Positions 1-8,849 of a stretch of 64,000 bases of DNA are shown here, piece after piece (the first letter of the stretch is position 1; each line of letters opens with the position of its first letter). The notes under the pieces are model-generated. The model saw only the letters and a program-made list of their open reading frames with translations. It had not been told where the DNA came from and did not search any database. Position numbers and translations under genes: made by a program. This stretch comes from Vibrio intestinalis (GTDB lineage: Bacteria; Pseudomonadota; Gammaproteobacteria; Enterobacterales; Vibrionaceae). The DNA lies in the NCBI RefSeq assembly GCF_025195085.2, contig NZ_JANAVY020000008.1:1-64000 (forward strand), read 5' to 3'.

Positions 1-220
1 TCAGGAAGTCAGAAGGGAGCGTGTCTGTACCAAGGAAGATGAATAAGGCTACGTGGGACAAAGATTATAGAGCAAAAGTTCTCTTTACATCAGCTTAACA
101 AAGTACGTTCGCGCCCTTAGTTCTCAATTGAGTATACTCAAAGCGTAGGCGGTTTCAGCTCGGCTGTTACTAATGGTTACCGTTAAACAAGAATTGACGC
201 AAAGAAAACCGAATTAAAAA

Positions 221-242
221 AGCCAGCATCAATGTGCTGGCT
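221..242 (-). terminator. Intrinsic terminator of the small membrane protein gene
   Basis: The stem AGCCAGCA/TGCTGGCT has a short loop. Read on the minus strand it is followed by a run of six T (positions 215-220), just downstream of the stop codon of the gene at 261-617. Confidence 0.8.
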
Positions 243-260
243 TATTGCTATATCTGCGGC

Positions 261-617
261 TTACGCAACTGGGATAGCCTTTGGTGTTGGAGTTATCGAA
301 TCACGGTAACTAAACCATAGGTAACTGGTCACCACTAGGAAGAACAGATAAGACAAAGCAAATATGAGCGGCGAGGAAATAAGGTTCGCGGCAACACCCA
401 CACTGACGCCCACTACAGTAATCGTCAATTTAGACAACATGCCACAAATCAATAGAAACAAAGCGAGCTGAGGGAAGCGCGTCGTTCGAAACGCAAACCA
501 GTAACAACTGCCTACAGCAAGCGTTGCGATGGTTAACCCTAGTAAGAAAGAATGAAGATGATCAGCTGATGCCACACCAGCAGACAGTGATGCCATTAAG
601 ATTAAAACTATTTTCAT
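261..617 (-). CDS. Small hypothetical membrane protein
   Basis: A 118-residue protein of unrecognised family. The start at 617 is chosen because GAGG lies 8 bases upstream; the GTG six bases further out overlaps that ribosome site. Residues 1-17 resemble a signal peptide or first membrane helix ending at ASA. Three more hydrophobic segments follow (about 23-42, 50-72 and 82-103), separated by a short basic loop (RTTRFPQ), and the tail is polar and proline-rich. Four helices suggest an inner-membrane protein. It stands alone with its own terminator, so context gives no clue to function. Confidence 0.6.
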   Translation of the reverse strand: MKIVLILMASLSAGVASADHLHSFLLGLTIATLAVGSCYWFAFRTTRFPQLALFLLICGMLSKLTITVVGVSVGVAANLISSPLIFALSYLFFLVVTSYLWFSYRDSITPTPKAIPVA

Positions 618-623
618 AATCAC

Positions 624-1023
624 ACCTCGTTTCTAAGACGTTAAAATCATCTTTTCATAAATGAAAACTCATTTTGCGACCATTTTCTCAGTTAAACATA
701 AAAATTCAAACAACATTTTTTAGGCTTTTTATCGCTATTTTTGAATCAATATGACTTGTAAAACAACGGTTAAAAGCTTGCTTTCTATAACTATGCAGTT
801 TTATGGGTAATTTATCGAACTACGTCTAAAAACCGCCCTTTAAGTAACAAAATTGTAGCATATAAATTATTTTTCGCCCGATTGTGAAAATGCGACACCA
901 TCGATGAAACGTAGTGATCGGGACTAATTGTGTGACTGCAACCACTCTTCAACGATTCACTTGTCGAATCCGAACAACGTGTTTGTTAGGGTTGCGCGCA
1001 AATCACATCAGCAACAAAAACTC
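624..1023. other. AT-rich intergenic region
   Basis: This region lies between two divergently transcribed genes. It is AT-rich and should hold both promoters, but I could not assign convincing -35/-10 pairs or an operator. A TTG at 928 could extend the downstream gene into this region by 32 residues. Confidence 0.4.
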
Positions 1024-2187
1024 ATGCCTTCGCAATACAGAATTAATCAAATTGTAAACATCGGTGACACGTTGCATCGCTGCGGATGCCCACCATACAA
1101 ACTTGAAAAATACACTCAGTTTTACGCCAAGAACCAAGGCATTGATGTCATGGTGCAAGCGACTCCGACCACAGTGAATTATCAGTTTCCTGCTGATAAC
1201 GACGCAGTGGTGATGAAGCGTCATCCGCCCGCGTCTATCAACCTAAGCTTGTTGGCTAATACCATCATCAAGATCAATCGCTCCAACGATGATCCTATTC
1301 CTGAGCCAACCCACTACCCTAAATGGGTTTCTGCACTTGCTAACATGGCAATACCGCCCGCGTACTTGATGCTGGTAGGTAGTACGATGGAAGCCGTCTA
1401 TTTCGCGGTATTTCTTGGCCTCATGGTTTGGGGCACGCAACAAGTTTTGAAAGGCCGTCGCTCTATTGCGGTAGAGTTTATTGCTGCACTGTTAACTGGC
1501 ATTTTAGTCGCGTGGTTTGCCAGCACTGGCCAACCCATACCAGTTTGGGCGCTCTGTATTGCCTCTATTATTCTGTTTGTCCCCGGGCTATCGATAGCCA
1601 ACTCATTGGAGTGTCTCGCCTTTAACGATTTAGTCTCAGGGACGAGTTTATTAGGCCAAAGCGGTTTAACGCTGATCAAGCTGTTTGTCGGCATTGTGAT
1701 GGGGCTCAATATTGGTGAGTCGATATGGGGGCAAGCGCAATCAGCCAATTATCTCAATGAGGTGCCCTTATGGCTGCACATTGGCGGGCTGTTCCTTATC
1801 TCTATTTCGATCGGCATCATTTTCAACGCGCGCGCGAAAGACATCCTACTCGGACTACCTGTAGCAGTATTAGGTATGTGGGGGCCATTTTATCTTGGTT
1901 TTGAGAGTGGCTGGGTAGTGGGCACTTGGGTAACCACGGTATTGATTACTTTATATGGTACTTGGCTAGCCAAGCGCCTTGGCTTAACTGGCTCTATTTA
2001 CATCTTACAAGGCATCATCATTTTGGTACCAGGTAGTCGTGTATTGGTCAGTGCCAGTCAGTCCGTTTTTGAGCAATCCATTTTACCAATACCGAGCATT
2101 GGTTTATCGGCACTGTTTATGTTTGCTGCGATTGTTGCTGGGCAAATCACCGCTTACTCCATTTATTCGCCTAAAATTGAGCGATAA
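1024..2187 (+). CDS. ThrE-family threonine/serine exporter-like protein
   Basis: A fused ThrE-type protein (YjjP-like soluble plus helix part, then a YjjB-like membrane part) in one chain of 387 residues. The N-terminal domain begins with a helix (RINQIVNIGDTLHRCG) typical of this family, followed by a mixed alpha/beta region. About ten hydrophobic helices run from residue 105 to the end. Family members export threonine, serine or small dicarboxylates across the inner membrane; the substrate here is unknown. The start is uncertain: the ATG at 1024 fits the domain boundary but lacks a clear ribosome site, while an in-frame TTG at 928 with a weak GGGA site would add 32 low-complexity residues. 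The gene is monocistronic. Confidence 0.75.
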   Translation: MPSQYRINQIVNIGDTLHRCGCPPYKLEKYTQFYAKNQGIDVMVQATPTTVNYQFPADNDAVVMKRHPPASINLSLLANTIIKINRSNDDPIPEPTHYPKWVSALANMAIPPAYLMLVGSTMEAVYFAVFLGLMVWGTQQVLKGRRSIAVEFIAALLTGILVAWFASTGQPIPVWALCIASIILFVPGLSIANSLECLAFNDLVSGTSLLGQSGLTLIKLFVGIVMGLNIGESIWGQAQSANYLNEVPLWLHIGGLFLISISIGIIFNARAKDILLGLPVAVLGMWGPFYLGFESGWVVGTWVTTVLITLYGTWLAKRLGLTGSIYILQGIIILVPGSRVLVSASQSVFEQSILPIPSIGLSALFMFAAIVAGQITAYSIYSPKIER

Positions 2188-2265
2188 ATAATTTATAAAC
2201 GAGCTAGGCAACTGAGTTGATAGATAATATTAATCACCACCATAAATAATATAGTGCCCAACAAA

Positions 2266-2319
2266 AAAGAACCCTATTCAAAGGTGGCTTAATTAAGCGA
2301 CTTTTGAATAGGGTTCTTT
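2266..2319 (-). terminator. arfA hairpin spanning the stop codon
   Basis: A perfect 17-bp inverted repeat (2266-2282 with 2303-2319) continues inward through a GCTTAATTAAGC palindrome with one mismatch. On the minus strand it is followed by a T6 run (2263-2268). The arfA stop codon (2293-2295) sits at the exact centre, so the 5' arm is coding and the 3' arm is untranslated. This is both an intrinsic terminator and a likely RNase III target. Confidence 0.85.
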
Positions 2320-2505
2320 GCCCTTAAATTTCATTTTACGTTGATAACTGCCTTTGCCTTTTTTAGGTTTTACCACTCGTGTTTTAAACAATTTACTGGT
2401 GACAACCGCTTTCAAAGCGCAGTCTTGAATCTCCCCTCGCCCCAATTCAAGACTGCTTTGAAGCGAAAGGGACGAGCTTTCGCTCGCTTTTACTTTTCTT
2501 TTCAT
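2293..2505 (-). CDS. arfA: Alternative ribosome-rescue factor ArfA
   Basis: ArfA frees ribosomes stalled on mRNAs lacking a stop codon by recruiting release factor 2, as backup to tmRNA. This product (about 70 residues) carries the family core: G-x-I-x-D-x-A-L-K-A, then LFKTRV and the basic KPKKGKGSYQRK motif that occupies the empty mRNA channel. The N-terminus is about 20 residues longer than in E. coli and serine-rich. The start at 2505 is preferred because GGTTGAG lies upstream; another ATG at 2517 would add four residues. The last codons and the stop lie inside a long hairpin, as expected for a gene whose own mRNA becomes non-stop and is policed by tmRNA. Confidence 0.85.
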   Translation of the reverse strand: MKRKVKASESSSLSLQSSLELGRGEIQDCALKAVVTSKLFKTRVVKPKKGKGSYQRKMKFKGKEPYSKVA

Positions 2506-2691
2506 ATTCTCAACCATTTAGAAATCTAAAAAATCTACTCTGTTGTTTTTACACACCAATATTCTGTCTTATTTGTCATTACTAACAGCATATAAATGTG
2601 ACAATCGTTAGTTTACAAACATTAATCTTTAGTTGACCAATATTATCTCGCCGTAAAGTTCAAAATAATAGTAAATTTAGATTGATTTTTA

Positions 2692-2869
2692 TTGACTTAA
2701 CTTAACTTCGCTTTAGACTAATCGCTAGCTAGAAAACGGTTCTTGTCTAGATCGCCGTTTCGTTGGATTTCTCGTATCTCTACCGTAACGTCGTACGCAA
2801 TAGCAATCTCCTTTTCCACGCTATCCGTGCCGTTATAGGCTTATTTACGATACATCAAGGAATTACACT
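2692..2869 (+). promoter_or_regulatory. Promoter and long leader of the cold-shock gene
   Basis: TTGACT (2692-2697) and TAGACT (2714-2719), spaced 16 bases apart, form a plausible sigma-70 promoter. This leaves an untranslated leader of about 145 bases. The leader contains an AAACGG/CCGTTT hairpin near its 5' end. A long structured leader is characteristic of cspA-type genes, where it controls mRNA stability and translation with temperature. The ribosome site AAGGA lies 8 bases before the start. Confidence 0.55.
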
Positions 2870-3079
2870 ATGTCTAACACTGTTACTGGTACAGTTAAAT
2901 GGTTCAACGAAACTAAAGGTTTTGGTTTCATTCAACAAGAAAACGGCCCTGACGTTTTCGCACACTTCAGCGCTATCACTGGCGACGGTTTCCGTACTCT
3001 AACTGAAGGTCAAGCGGTAGAATTCAGCATTTCTCAAGGTCAAAAAGGCCCGCAAGCTGAAAACATCAAAGTTCTTTAA
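2870..3079 (+). CDS. Cold-shock protein, CspA family
   Basis: A single-domain cold-shock protein of 69 residues, the usual length. It has the RNA-binding motifs RNP1 (KGFGFI, residues 16-21) and RNP2 (VFAHF, about 29-33) of the OB fold. Such proteins melt RNA secondary structure and act as antiterminators after a temperature downshift. The gene is monocistronic, between a long leader and a strong terminator. Which CspA paralogue it is cannot be told from one window. Confidence 0.95.
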   Translation: MSNTVTGTVKWFNETKGFGFIQQENGPDVFAHFSAITGDGFRTLTEGQAVEFSISQGQKGPQAENIKVL

Positions 3080-3099
3080 TTAGACTTTAACGCATTCTA

Positions 3100-3128
3100 T
3101 AGCCAGCTATTTAGCTGGCTATTTTTTT
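3100..3128 (+). terminator. Intrinsic terminator after the cold-shock gene
   Basis: The stem TAGCCAGCTA/TAGCTGGCTA has a 2-base centre followed by T7. It separates the cold-shock gene from yaeQ. Confidence 0.9.
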
Positions 3129-3136
3129 AGGTAATT

Positions 3137-3676
3137 ATGGCTCTCAAACCCACTATATATAAGTTTCGTATTAGTTTGTCTAACACTAATAGCGACTACT
3201 ACGACTCGTTACAGTGCACTATCGCACTGCACCCATCGGAAACGACTACACGTATGATGGCGCGTGTTTTGGCTTTCTGCCTCAATGCAAAGCCTGAACT
3301 CGAGTTCACTAAAGGTTTATCGAATATCGAAGAACCAGACCTGTGGCACAAAGCATTAGATGGCACCATCGAACACTGGATTGAAGTGGGTGAACCGTCA
3401 CTTGATCGCGTTAAAAAGGCCACTCGCCTTGCTAAGCGCGTTGATATTTACGCTTTTAACAGCAAGAGCAATGTTTGGTGGTCACAGTCGCAGAACAAGA
3501 TGTCGAGTTTCCCTGCTAACATCCACTGTTTTGAAAACGATAACCTTGAAGCGTTAGCTGCAAACATCGACCGCGGCATGGATCTTTCCGTTATGATTAC
3601 TGGTAACAGCTTGTTCGTCGACGGCAACAACGGCTCTTACGAGATCACTTGGCAAACCCTGCAGAGCAATGACTAA
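3137..3676 (+). CDS. yaeQ: YaeQ family protein
   Basis: A full-length YaeQ-like protein (179 residues). Recognisable features are the opening MALKPTIYKFRI strand, the ALHPSETTTRMMARVLAFCLNA helix region, EEPDLW, and ARLAKRVDIYAFN in the middle. The family has a PD-(D/E)XK nuclease-like fold; its cellular role is not settled. The gene overlaps the next one by 8 bases, so the two are probably translationally coupled. It sits directly after the cold-shock terminator, so it needs its own promoter or readthrough. Confidence 0.9.
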   Translation: MALKPTIYKFRISLSNTNSDYYDSLQCTIALHPSETTTRMMARVLAFCLNAKPELEFTKGLSNIEEPDLWHKALDGTIEHWIEVGEPSLDRVKKATRLAKRVDIYAFNSKSNVWWSQSQNKMSSFPANIHCFENDNLEALAANIDRGMDLSVMITGNSLFVDGNNGSYEITWQTLQSND

Positions 3677-4220
3677 GTTACAGCAGATTGTTGAACAAAT
3701 TAGTGCTCACCAATGCAGTGCGATCAGCCACCATGAGTCATCTTGGCTTGCGTTCTATCAACAACACAATCCGTTGTTTGAAAAGGTATTAGCAACCAAA
3801 CCGGAAACGGCCACGATTCAGCATTTGCTCGGTTTGACGACCAAAGTGCATATTGAAACCAGTGCGCGCGTTGAGTCTAACCAACAAGCCGCACAGGCGA
3901 TGCGCCAAGCACTACAAGACAACGTTGCTGAGCACAGTCAGCGCTTTCATTACCAAGAGGGCGAACAGCTGCGATTTATCAGCCATTTATGGCTATATGT
4001 ACAAGGTTACTTGGCAATGGACTTTAGTTTAGCCAATGACCACGCCGCACATACTGCGCAGTTACTCTCCAATATTGAAAGTGGCGATGCACAAACGTTT
4101 CGTACCGAGCTGATGGCGAGCTTTTATCAAGGAAAAGAGCAAGGGCAAGCTGACAATCACAGTGCTCAACCACAAGCCAATGGCTTACTTGGTTGGCTGT
4201 CACGGCTATTTAATCGATAA
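3669..4220 (+). CDS. Hypothetical protein coupled to yaeQ
   Basis: I do not recognise this 183-residue, mostly helical, acidic and glutamine/histidine-rich protein. It starts inside the end of yaeQ (8-base overlap), which argues it is a real, co-translated gene. It has no signal peptide. The C-terminus is an amphipathic segment (GLLGWLSRLFNR) that could attach to the membrane. A bidirectional terminator follows. Confidence 0.7.
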   Translation: MTKLQQIVEQISAHQCSAISHHESSWLAFYQQHNPLFEKVLATKPETATIQHLLGLTTKVHIETSARVESNQQAAQAMRQALQDNVAEHSQRFHYQEGEQLRFISHLWLYVQGYLAMDFSLANDHAAHTAQLLSNIESGDAQTFRTELMASFYQGKEQGQADNHSAQPQANGLLGWLSRLFNR

Positions 4221-4260
4221 GCCTTTGAGTCAATGCGACTGATACTGAAATTGCTGCAAT

Positions 4261-4296
4261 AAAAAACCGAGTAAGCTATCCGCCACTCGGTTTTTT
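4261..4296. terminator. Bidirectional terminator
   Basis: The stem AAAAAACCGAGT/ACTCGGTTTTTT has a 12-base loop and lies between two convergent genes. T-runs on both strands allow it to serve both. Confidence 0.85.
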
Positions 4297-4320
4297 GTAT
4301 CCGCCAATTCTGGTTTTGCG

Positions 4321-5712
4321 CTATGCCTCGGTATAATCCGGTTTGGCGCGTAAAATGATCATTGCCCCTGCTTTTTCTTCTTCAGAACGAATCATTGGAC
4401 TAACCTGAATCTCAAGCCATTCACTTTTGTCTCGGCTACTGAACTTTCTAATCAACGAAATACCACTGTATTCACTGCCGCATTCAATGGCTCGGTAAAG
4501 CCAGTTTGACGGGCAAGGTGTATCTTCTGATAAGTTATCAAATAGCAGCTCAAAGCTTTGCCCATACAGCACATTGGCGCTGACATTTAACCACTCGGTA
4601 GCGGCAGGGTTGCAGTAATCAATTTTGCCTTGATGATCGACAGTAAAGATAAAATCACTTATTGAGTAAAGCAGCAACTGGCTAAATTGGTGCTCTTGGT
4701 ACAAGTTGTTATAGATGCTACTGAACTTCTCACTAAGATGACCTATCTCGCCATTATCCGCATGTTTAAACGGCTTTAGCTCTTCTGCGAGCATTGAGCC
4801 ATCCACTTGGTTTAGCCAGTTAATCAGCTCTTTAATTGGGCGGGTAATGTGCTTACGAAGCAAAAATGTCATGACCAAAGGCAGCACCATCAACGCTACC
4901 AAAGAGGGTAACCACTCGTAAATTAGCTCCAGTACACCATCACTTTCGTAATGGGTTTTCACCGAAATATCGATGGGTAAGATGCCTTCTTTGTCATGGA
5001 CAATTTGATAGTAACCAATCAGCTCATTCCCTTGCTGGGTCGCACTTACCGCTTTTAGCTGCCATTTATCTTGTCCGGTTAGGACAAAAACCGAGTTATC
5101 AGTCGCGGAAGAGGCCATAGTAAATTCGCGTCTCAAGATCTGAGAAATTTCGCTGGTCAAACTGGCGTTGAGCGCTTTTAACATCACCAATCGGCCATTG
5201 GCTTTCAAATCAGCACTATTGTCGGTAATAGGAGAACTCACATAGAGGTAAAGCTTTGAGTTAAAGTACAGTACGCCACTTTCAAAGCGCTCTAAACCAT
5301 AATCAGGAACCGATGAAAACATCTCCCAAAGCTGGGCGTTCTCGTTGTTGGCTAGTTGGCTGACACCATACAATATTTCGTCATTGCCGCGTTGAATCAT
5401 CGCACCATGAATACCAGTAACGATCAGCGAATCGAGATCCAAGTGCTGCTCTTTGTAAAGATCGGTTGGCGACTCTACAAACTGATAAGTGGTATCCCAC
5501 TGGCTGTAATCTTTGGCAAGAGCTTGTAAATGGGAGACTTGAAACTTGACTAAGCTAATACCAAGCGCTGCTTGCTCTAGATTGTATTCTTTCTCGTTAC
5601 GCAGACCTTCCGATCGAGCCACCATCAGCGAGAAAACTGACACCAAGCTCAACGTAATGATCATGGCGACAACAAATAACAGCAGTAGTCGTCTTTCTAT
5701 TGAACCTTGCAC
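4321..5712 (-). CDS. CHASE4-HAMP-PAS receptor protein without output domain
   Basis: A 463-residue membrane sensor. A first membrane helix lies at about 9-30. A periplasmic CHASE4-like domain follows (about 45-245, with the KDYSQWDTTYQFV signature), then a second helix (about 258-280), a HAMP segment (about 283-335) and a PAS domain (about 345-455, with DYCNPAATEWL). It ends there: there is no GGDEF, EAL, kinase or methyl-accepting domain. It lies downstream of hmp on the same strand, but a terminator separates them. Either it signals by protein contact or it is a truncated receptor. The stop is followed at once by the convergent terminator, and nothing in frame downstream suggests a lost output domain. 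Confidence 0.8.
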   Translation of the reverse strand: MQGSIERRLLLLFVVAMIITLSLVSVFSLMVARSEGLRNEKEYNLEQAALGISLVKFQVSHLQALAKDYSQWDTTYQFVESPTDLYKEQHLDLDSLIVTGIHGAMIQRGNDEILYGVSQLANNENAQLWEMFSSVPDYGLERFESGVLYFNSKLYLYVSSPITDNSADLKANGRLVMLKALNASLTSEISQILRREFTMASSATDNSVFVLTGQDKWQLKAVSATQQGNELIGYYQIVHDKEGILPIDISVKTHYESDGVLELIYEWLPSLVALMVLPLVMTFLLRKHITRPIKELINWLNQVDGSMLAEELKPFKHADNGEIGHLSEKFSSIYNNLYQEHQFSQLLLYSISDFIFTVDHQGKIDYCNPAATEWLNVSANVLYGQSFELLFDNLSEDTPCPSNWLYRAIECGSEYSGISLIRKFSSRDKSEWLEIQVSPMIRSEEEKAGAMIILRAKPDYTEA

Positions 5713-5799
5713 GCATCACTTCCAACAACAGATATCGAATCTCGATTGTATAAGAAGCACCGCACGCCATCTGTTCTTTACAGAACACCAGATGTAAAA

Positions 5800-5826
5800 A
5801 AGGCTCTAGAAAAGAGCCTTGTGCTA
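5800..5826 (-). terminator. hmp terminator
   Basis: The stem AAGGCTCT/AGAGCCTT (5800-5807 with 5813-5820) is followed on the minus strand by T6. It lies just beyond the hmp stop. Confidence 0.75.
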
Positions 5827-5852
5827 ATGAAAACCTTCAAGCGAACGATGGA

Positions 5853-7007
5853 TTACAAGTAAGCGTGAGGGCCAAACACTTCGTAGTGAATACGCTCGCG
5901 CGCCACGCCTTTGTCTTCAAGCTGCTTCACAACAGATTCCATAAAGCCGATCGGCCCACACAGGTAAACCTCTGCTTGTTCCGTATCTAGCTCGACGGCA
6001 CTTAAGTCCATCAAGCCATGTTGATCTTGATACCATACTTTATGCTGCCATTGGTGCGCTTCGATCCACTTCGCGGTTTCGTTAGCAAAGGTATGTTGTG
6101 GCTTAGATTCACATGCATATAAATAAGTAACGTCAGATTTGTTCAGCTCTGCCGCTTTCTGAGCCATTGCTTGAATTGGAGTGGCACCAACGCCAGCAGC
6201 AATCAACACCAATGGCTGCTCACTCGGAGAATAGAAAAAGTCACCCGCCGGTGGGTAAAGGTTCAAGGTTGAACCGACTTGTAACTCTTGATGTAAGTAA
6301 TGGGAGACCAAGCCTAAATGCTGCTCGCCTTCACGTTTCACTGAAATACGGTAGCTTCGGCCATTTGGCACTTGAGATAGCGAATATTGACGAATCTCCA
6401 CGTGTTCACCAAGCGACGGTTTAACTTCAACACCAAGATACTGACCTGGGTGATAATCTATCACCGCACCACCATCACTTGGCAGCAACTCAAAGCTGGT
6501 TACCTTTTCTGACTCTACTGTTTTCTCCGCAATGATGAACTCGCGACGCCCTTGCCAGCCGCCTTGTTGCTCAGCGCGCTCTTGATATAGCTGCCCTTCG
6601 CGTTGAATAAAAATATCCGCAAGGAACAAGTACGCAGCTGTCCATGCTTCTTCCACTTCTTGAGTGAACGCATCGGCTGCTAGTTCGCGCAGGGTTTCAA
6701 TTAAATGATGGCCCACGATTTGGTAGTGCTCTGCCTTAATGTTGAAGCTAGTATGTTTATGAGCAATACGCTCTACCGCCTGTGACAAAGCTGCGAGGTT
6801 TTCGATATTTTTTGCGTACGCAGCAACCGCTTCAAACAGTGCGACACTTTGGCGGCCTGTTTGCTGATGAGTCATATTAAAAATATCTTTAAGTTCAGGA
6901 TTGTGGCTGAACATGCGCTTATAGAAATGTTCCGTCAGCGCTGGGCCGGCATTCTCCAACAGTGGAATAGTACTTTTCACAACAGAAATGTGGTGGTCGT
7001 TGAGCAT
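5853..7007 (-). CDS. hmp: Flavohaemoglobin, nitric oxide dioxygenase
   Basis: This enzyme converts NO plus O2 to nitrate using haem, FAD and NAD(P)H, and protects the cytoplasm from nitrosative stress. The globin domain spans about residues 1-138, with the proximal histidine region in AHKHTSF. The ferredoxin-reductase-type FAD domain (RQYSLSQ, about 206-212) and the NAD domain (GVGATPIQAM) follow. The length is 384 residues, close to the family norm. The start at 7007 (MLNDHHISVV) is set by AGGAG 8 bases upstream; a longer frame exists but lacks a site. The gene is divergent from norR, whose product is the expected NO-responsive activator. Confidence 0.95.
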   Translation of the reverse strand: MLNDHHISVVKSTIPLLENAGPALTEHFYKRMFSHNPELKDIFNMTHQQTGRQSVALFEAVAAYAKNIENLAALSQAVERIAHKHTSFNIKAEHYQIVGHHLIETLRELAADAFTQEVEEAWTAAYLFLADIFIQREGQLYQERAEQQGGWQGRREFIIAEKTVESEKVTSFELLPSDGGAVIDYHPGQYLGVEVKPSLGEHVEIRQYSLSQVPNGRSYRISVKREGEQHLGLVSHYLHQELQVGSTLNLYPPAGDFFYSPSEQPLVLIAAGVGATPIQAMAQKAAELNKSDVTYLYACESKPQHTFANETAKWIEAHQWQHKVWYQDQHGLMDLSAVELDTEQAEVYLCGPIGFMESVVKQLEDKGVARERIHYEVFGPHAYL

Positions 7008-7042
7008 GAGAGTGTCTCTCCTAATTATTATATTGAGCTGTG

Positions 7043-7066
7043 CTCTTTTGAGCATCTTGGCTACAG
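7043..7066 (-). promoter_or_regulatory. Possible NsrR half-site upstream of hmp
   Basis: On the minus strand, AAGATGC (7052-7058) matches the left half of the NsrR consensus, followed by an A-rich centre, but the right half is poor. A weak candidate only. Confidence 0.2.
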
Positions 7067-7158
7067 CAGGAATAGTGCCAACATCAACAAACCAGTAACC
7101 AGCTACTTTTCAATACCTTACCAAGACAAAATAGGTCAATAAGACACGCTTTATTTCA

Positions 7159-7171
7159 TGTCATAATGACA
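7159..7171. promoter_or_regulatory. Candidate NorR operator
   Basis: TGTCATAATGACA is a perfect 13-base palindrome containing the NorR core GT-N7-AC. It lies between hmp and norR, about 150 bases from the hmp start and 37 from norR. Spacing and symmetry fit an enhancer site for a sigma-54 activator. Only one clear copy is seen, whereas E. coli norV has three. Confidence 0.6.
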
Positions 7172-7207
7172 CTAAAATAGTTAAATCACTCATTACCGAT
7201 CATCGCT

Positions 7208-8788
7208 ATGCAAGATATCTCCATTTCCACACTATTGGATATGACTGTTGGCCTCGCTAGTGGCCATAACGAGCACGAACGTTTCAACAAACTGGTTGAT
7301 GCTATTCGTAAAGCCATTCAGTGTGATTGTGTTGCCCTGCTCAGCCTGCAAGGTGAAACGTTGGTGCCGCTGGCCGTGCAGGGCATGACGCGCGATACCT
7401 TAGGACGTCGTTTTAACATTGCCGACCACCCAAGGTTTGAGCAAATCTGCCAAGCAACATCAGCAGTAAAATTTGATGCCGATTGCCCACTGCCAGACCC
7501 ATTTGATAGCTTGCTGCTTGACTATGACGGTGACCTACCAATGCACTCCTGTATGGGGTTACCGCTCATCTATGCAGACCAATTACTCGGAATATTGACC
7601 TTCGACAGTTTGTCGCCACAGATGTTTGATGCCATTCCTAATCGAAGTTTAGAAGCACTTTCCGCGATTGTCGCTTCGCACCTCAAGATCGCTTTGACTG
7701 TGTCTCAATTGGAACAGCAAGCCCAATACACACAGAAGAAACTGGAAGAGCTAAACCAACAATCATGGCAACGCGAAAGCAGCGAGATAATTGGCGAAAG
7801 CACAGCAATGCAGGAACTAAAATCAGACATTTCGGTGGTTTCCGCCTCAGATTTCACCATTTTGATTCATGGCGAAACTGGGGTTGGTAAAGAATTGGTC
7901 GCGCGCAGTATTCACCATCAATCTCACCGCAGTACCCAGCCTATGGTGTATGTGAACTGTGCGGCGATACCGGAAAACTTGGTAGAAAGTGAACTGTTCG
8001 GCCATGTAAAAGGCGCGTTTACAGGCGCAGATCGTTCAAGACTGGGTAAGTTCTCATTGGCCGATGGGGGTACGCTATTTTTAGATGAAATTGGCGAGTT
8101 GAGTTTATCTGCGCAAAGTAAACTACTACGCGCACTACAAAACAACGAGATTCAGCCTGTTGGGCAAGATAACGTACAAAGCATCAACGTGAGAGTGTTA
8201 GCTGCGACCAATCGCAATCTAAAACACGAAGTGGAAGCAGGCCGATTCCGTGCGGATCTTTACCACCGATTGAGCGTCTACCCTATTGAAGTACCGCCGC
8301 TGCGCGACCGCGGTGACGATGTCACATTACTCGCTGGCTACTTCTTGGAACAAGTCCGCAAGAAGCTTGGCATAGTGCAAATCAAGCTCGCGAGAGAAGC
8401 GCAAATTCAGCTGCCTCGCTTTGACTGGCCGGGTAACGTGCGCGAGTTGGAGCACGTGATCAATCGCGCGGCGTTAAAAGCTCGCGCCAATGCAGCGGGA
8501 AAATCGACCATTACCGTGCGCAGCCAAGACTTGAATCTTGGGCAAAGTGATACTCCACCAGCGATGCTCAAACCTGCCCTAGAACAGAGCGATGCGCTGC
8601 CGACGGTAACTAACTTACGTACCGCCACCGATGATTATCAACGTCAGATCATTATCGACTCGCTCAAACACGCCGATTTCAATTGGGCGGAAGCAGCGCG
8701 CAGTTTATCTGTCGATCGTGCGAACTTAGTTAGGCTAGCGAAGCGACTGGGCTTGAGTGTTACAAAACAGCATAAAATCGAGTTTTAA
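7208..8788 (+). CDS. norR: NO-responsive sigma-54 activator NorR
   Basis: An enhancer-binding protein of 526 residues. The N-terminal GAF domain (about 1-170) keeps the residues around the non-haem iron ([26 protein letters not shown]). The AAA+ domain has Walker A GETGVGKE, the sigma-54 contact loop GAFTGA, Walker [10 protein letters not shown] and the [10 protein letters not shown] sensor. A Fis-type helix-turn-helix closes the protein ([23 protein letters not shown]). NO binding to iron relieves repression of the ATPase. There is no norVW here, so the likely target is the divergent hmp. No strong ribosome site precedes the ATG. Confidence 0.95.
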   Translation: MQDISISTLLDMTVGLASGHNEHERFNKLVDAIRKAIQCDCVALLSLQGETLVPLAVQGMTRDTLGRRFNIADHPRFEQICQATSAVKFDADCPLPDPFDSLLLDYDGDLPMHSCMGLPLIYADQLLGILTFDSLSPQMFDAIPNRSLEALSAIVASHLKIALTVSQLEQQAQYTQKKLEELNQQSWQRESSEIIGESTAMQELKSDISVVSASDFTILIHGETGVGKELVARSIHHQSHRSTQPMVYVNCAAIPENLVESELFGHVKGAFTGADRSRLGKFSLADGGTLFLDEIGELSLSAQSKLLRALQNNEIQPVGQDNVQSINVRVLAATNRNLKHEVEAGRFRADLYHRLSVYPIEVPPLRDRGDDVTLLAGYFLEQVRKKLGIVQIKLAREAQIQLPRFDWPGNVRELEHVINRAALKARANAAGKSTITVRSQDLNLGQSDTPPAMLKPALEQSDALPTVTNLRTATDDYQRQIIIDSLKHADFNWAEAARSLSVDRANLVRLAKRLGLSVTKQHKIEF

Positions 8789-8849
8789 TTGTTGTGCGGT
8801 GTTGCTTAGTTGTTACAATAAAAACAATCGCTTTAATTTGAGGTAGATA

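Noticed and set aside
3..98. Open frame of about 31 codons at the left edge, possibly the tail of a gene
   Set aside because: Short, no recognisable sequence, and two other frames are open for nearly half as long. Cannot be told from chance without upstream sequence.
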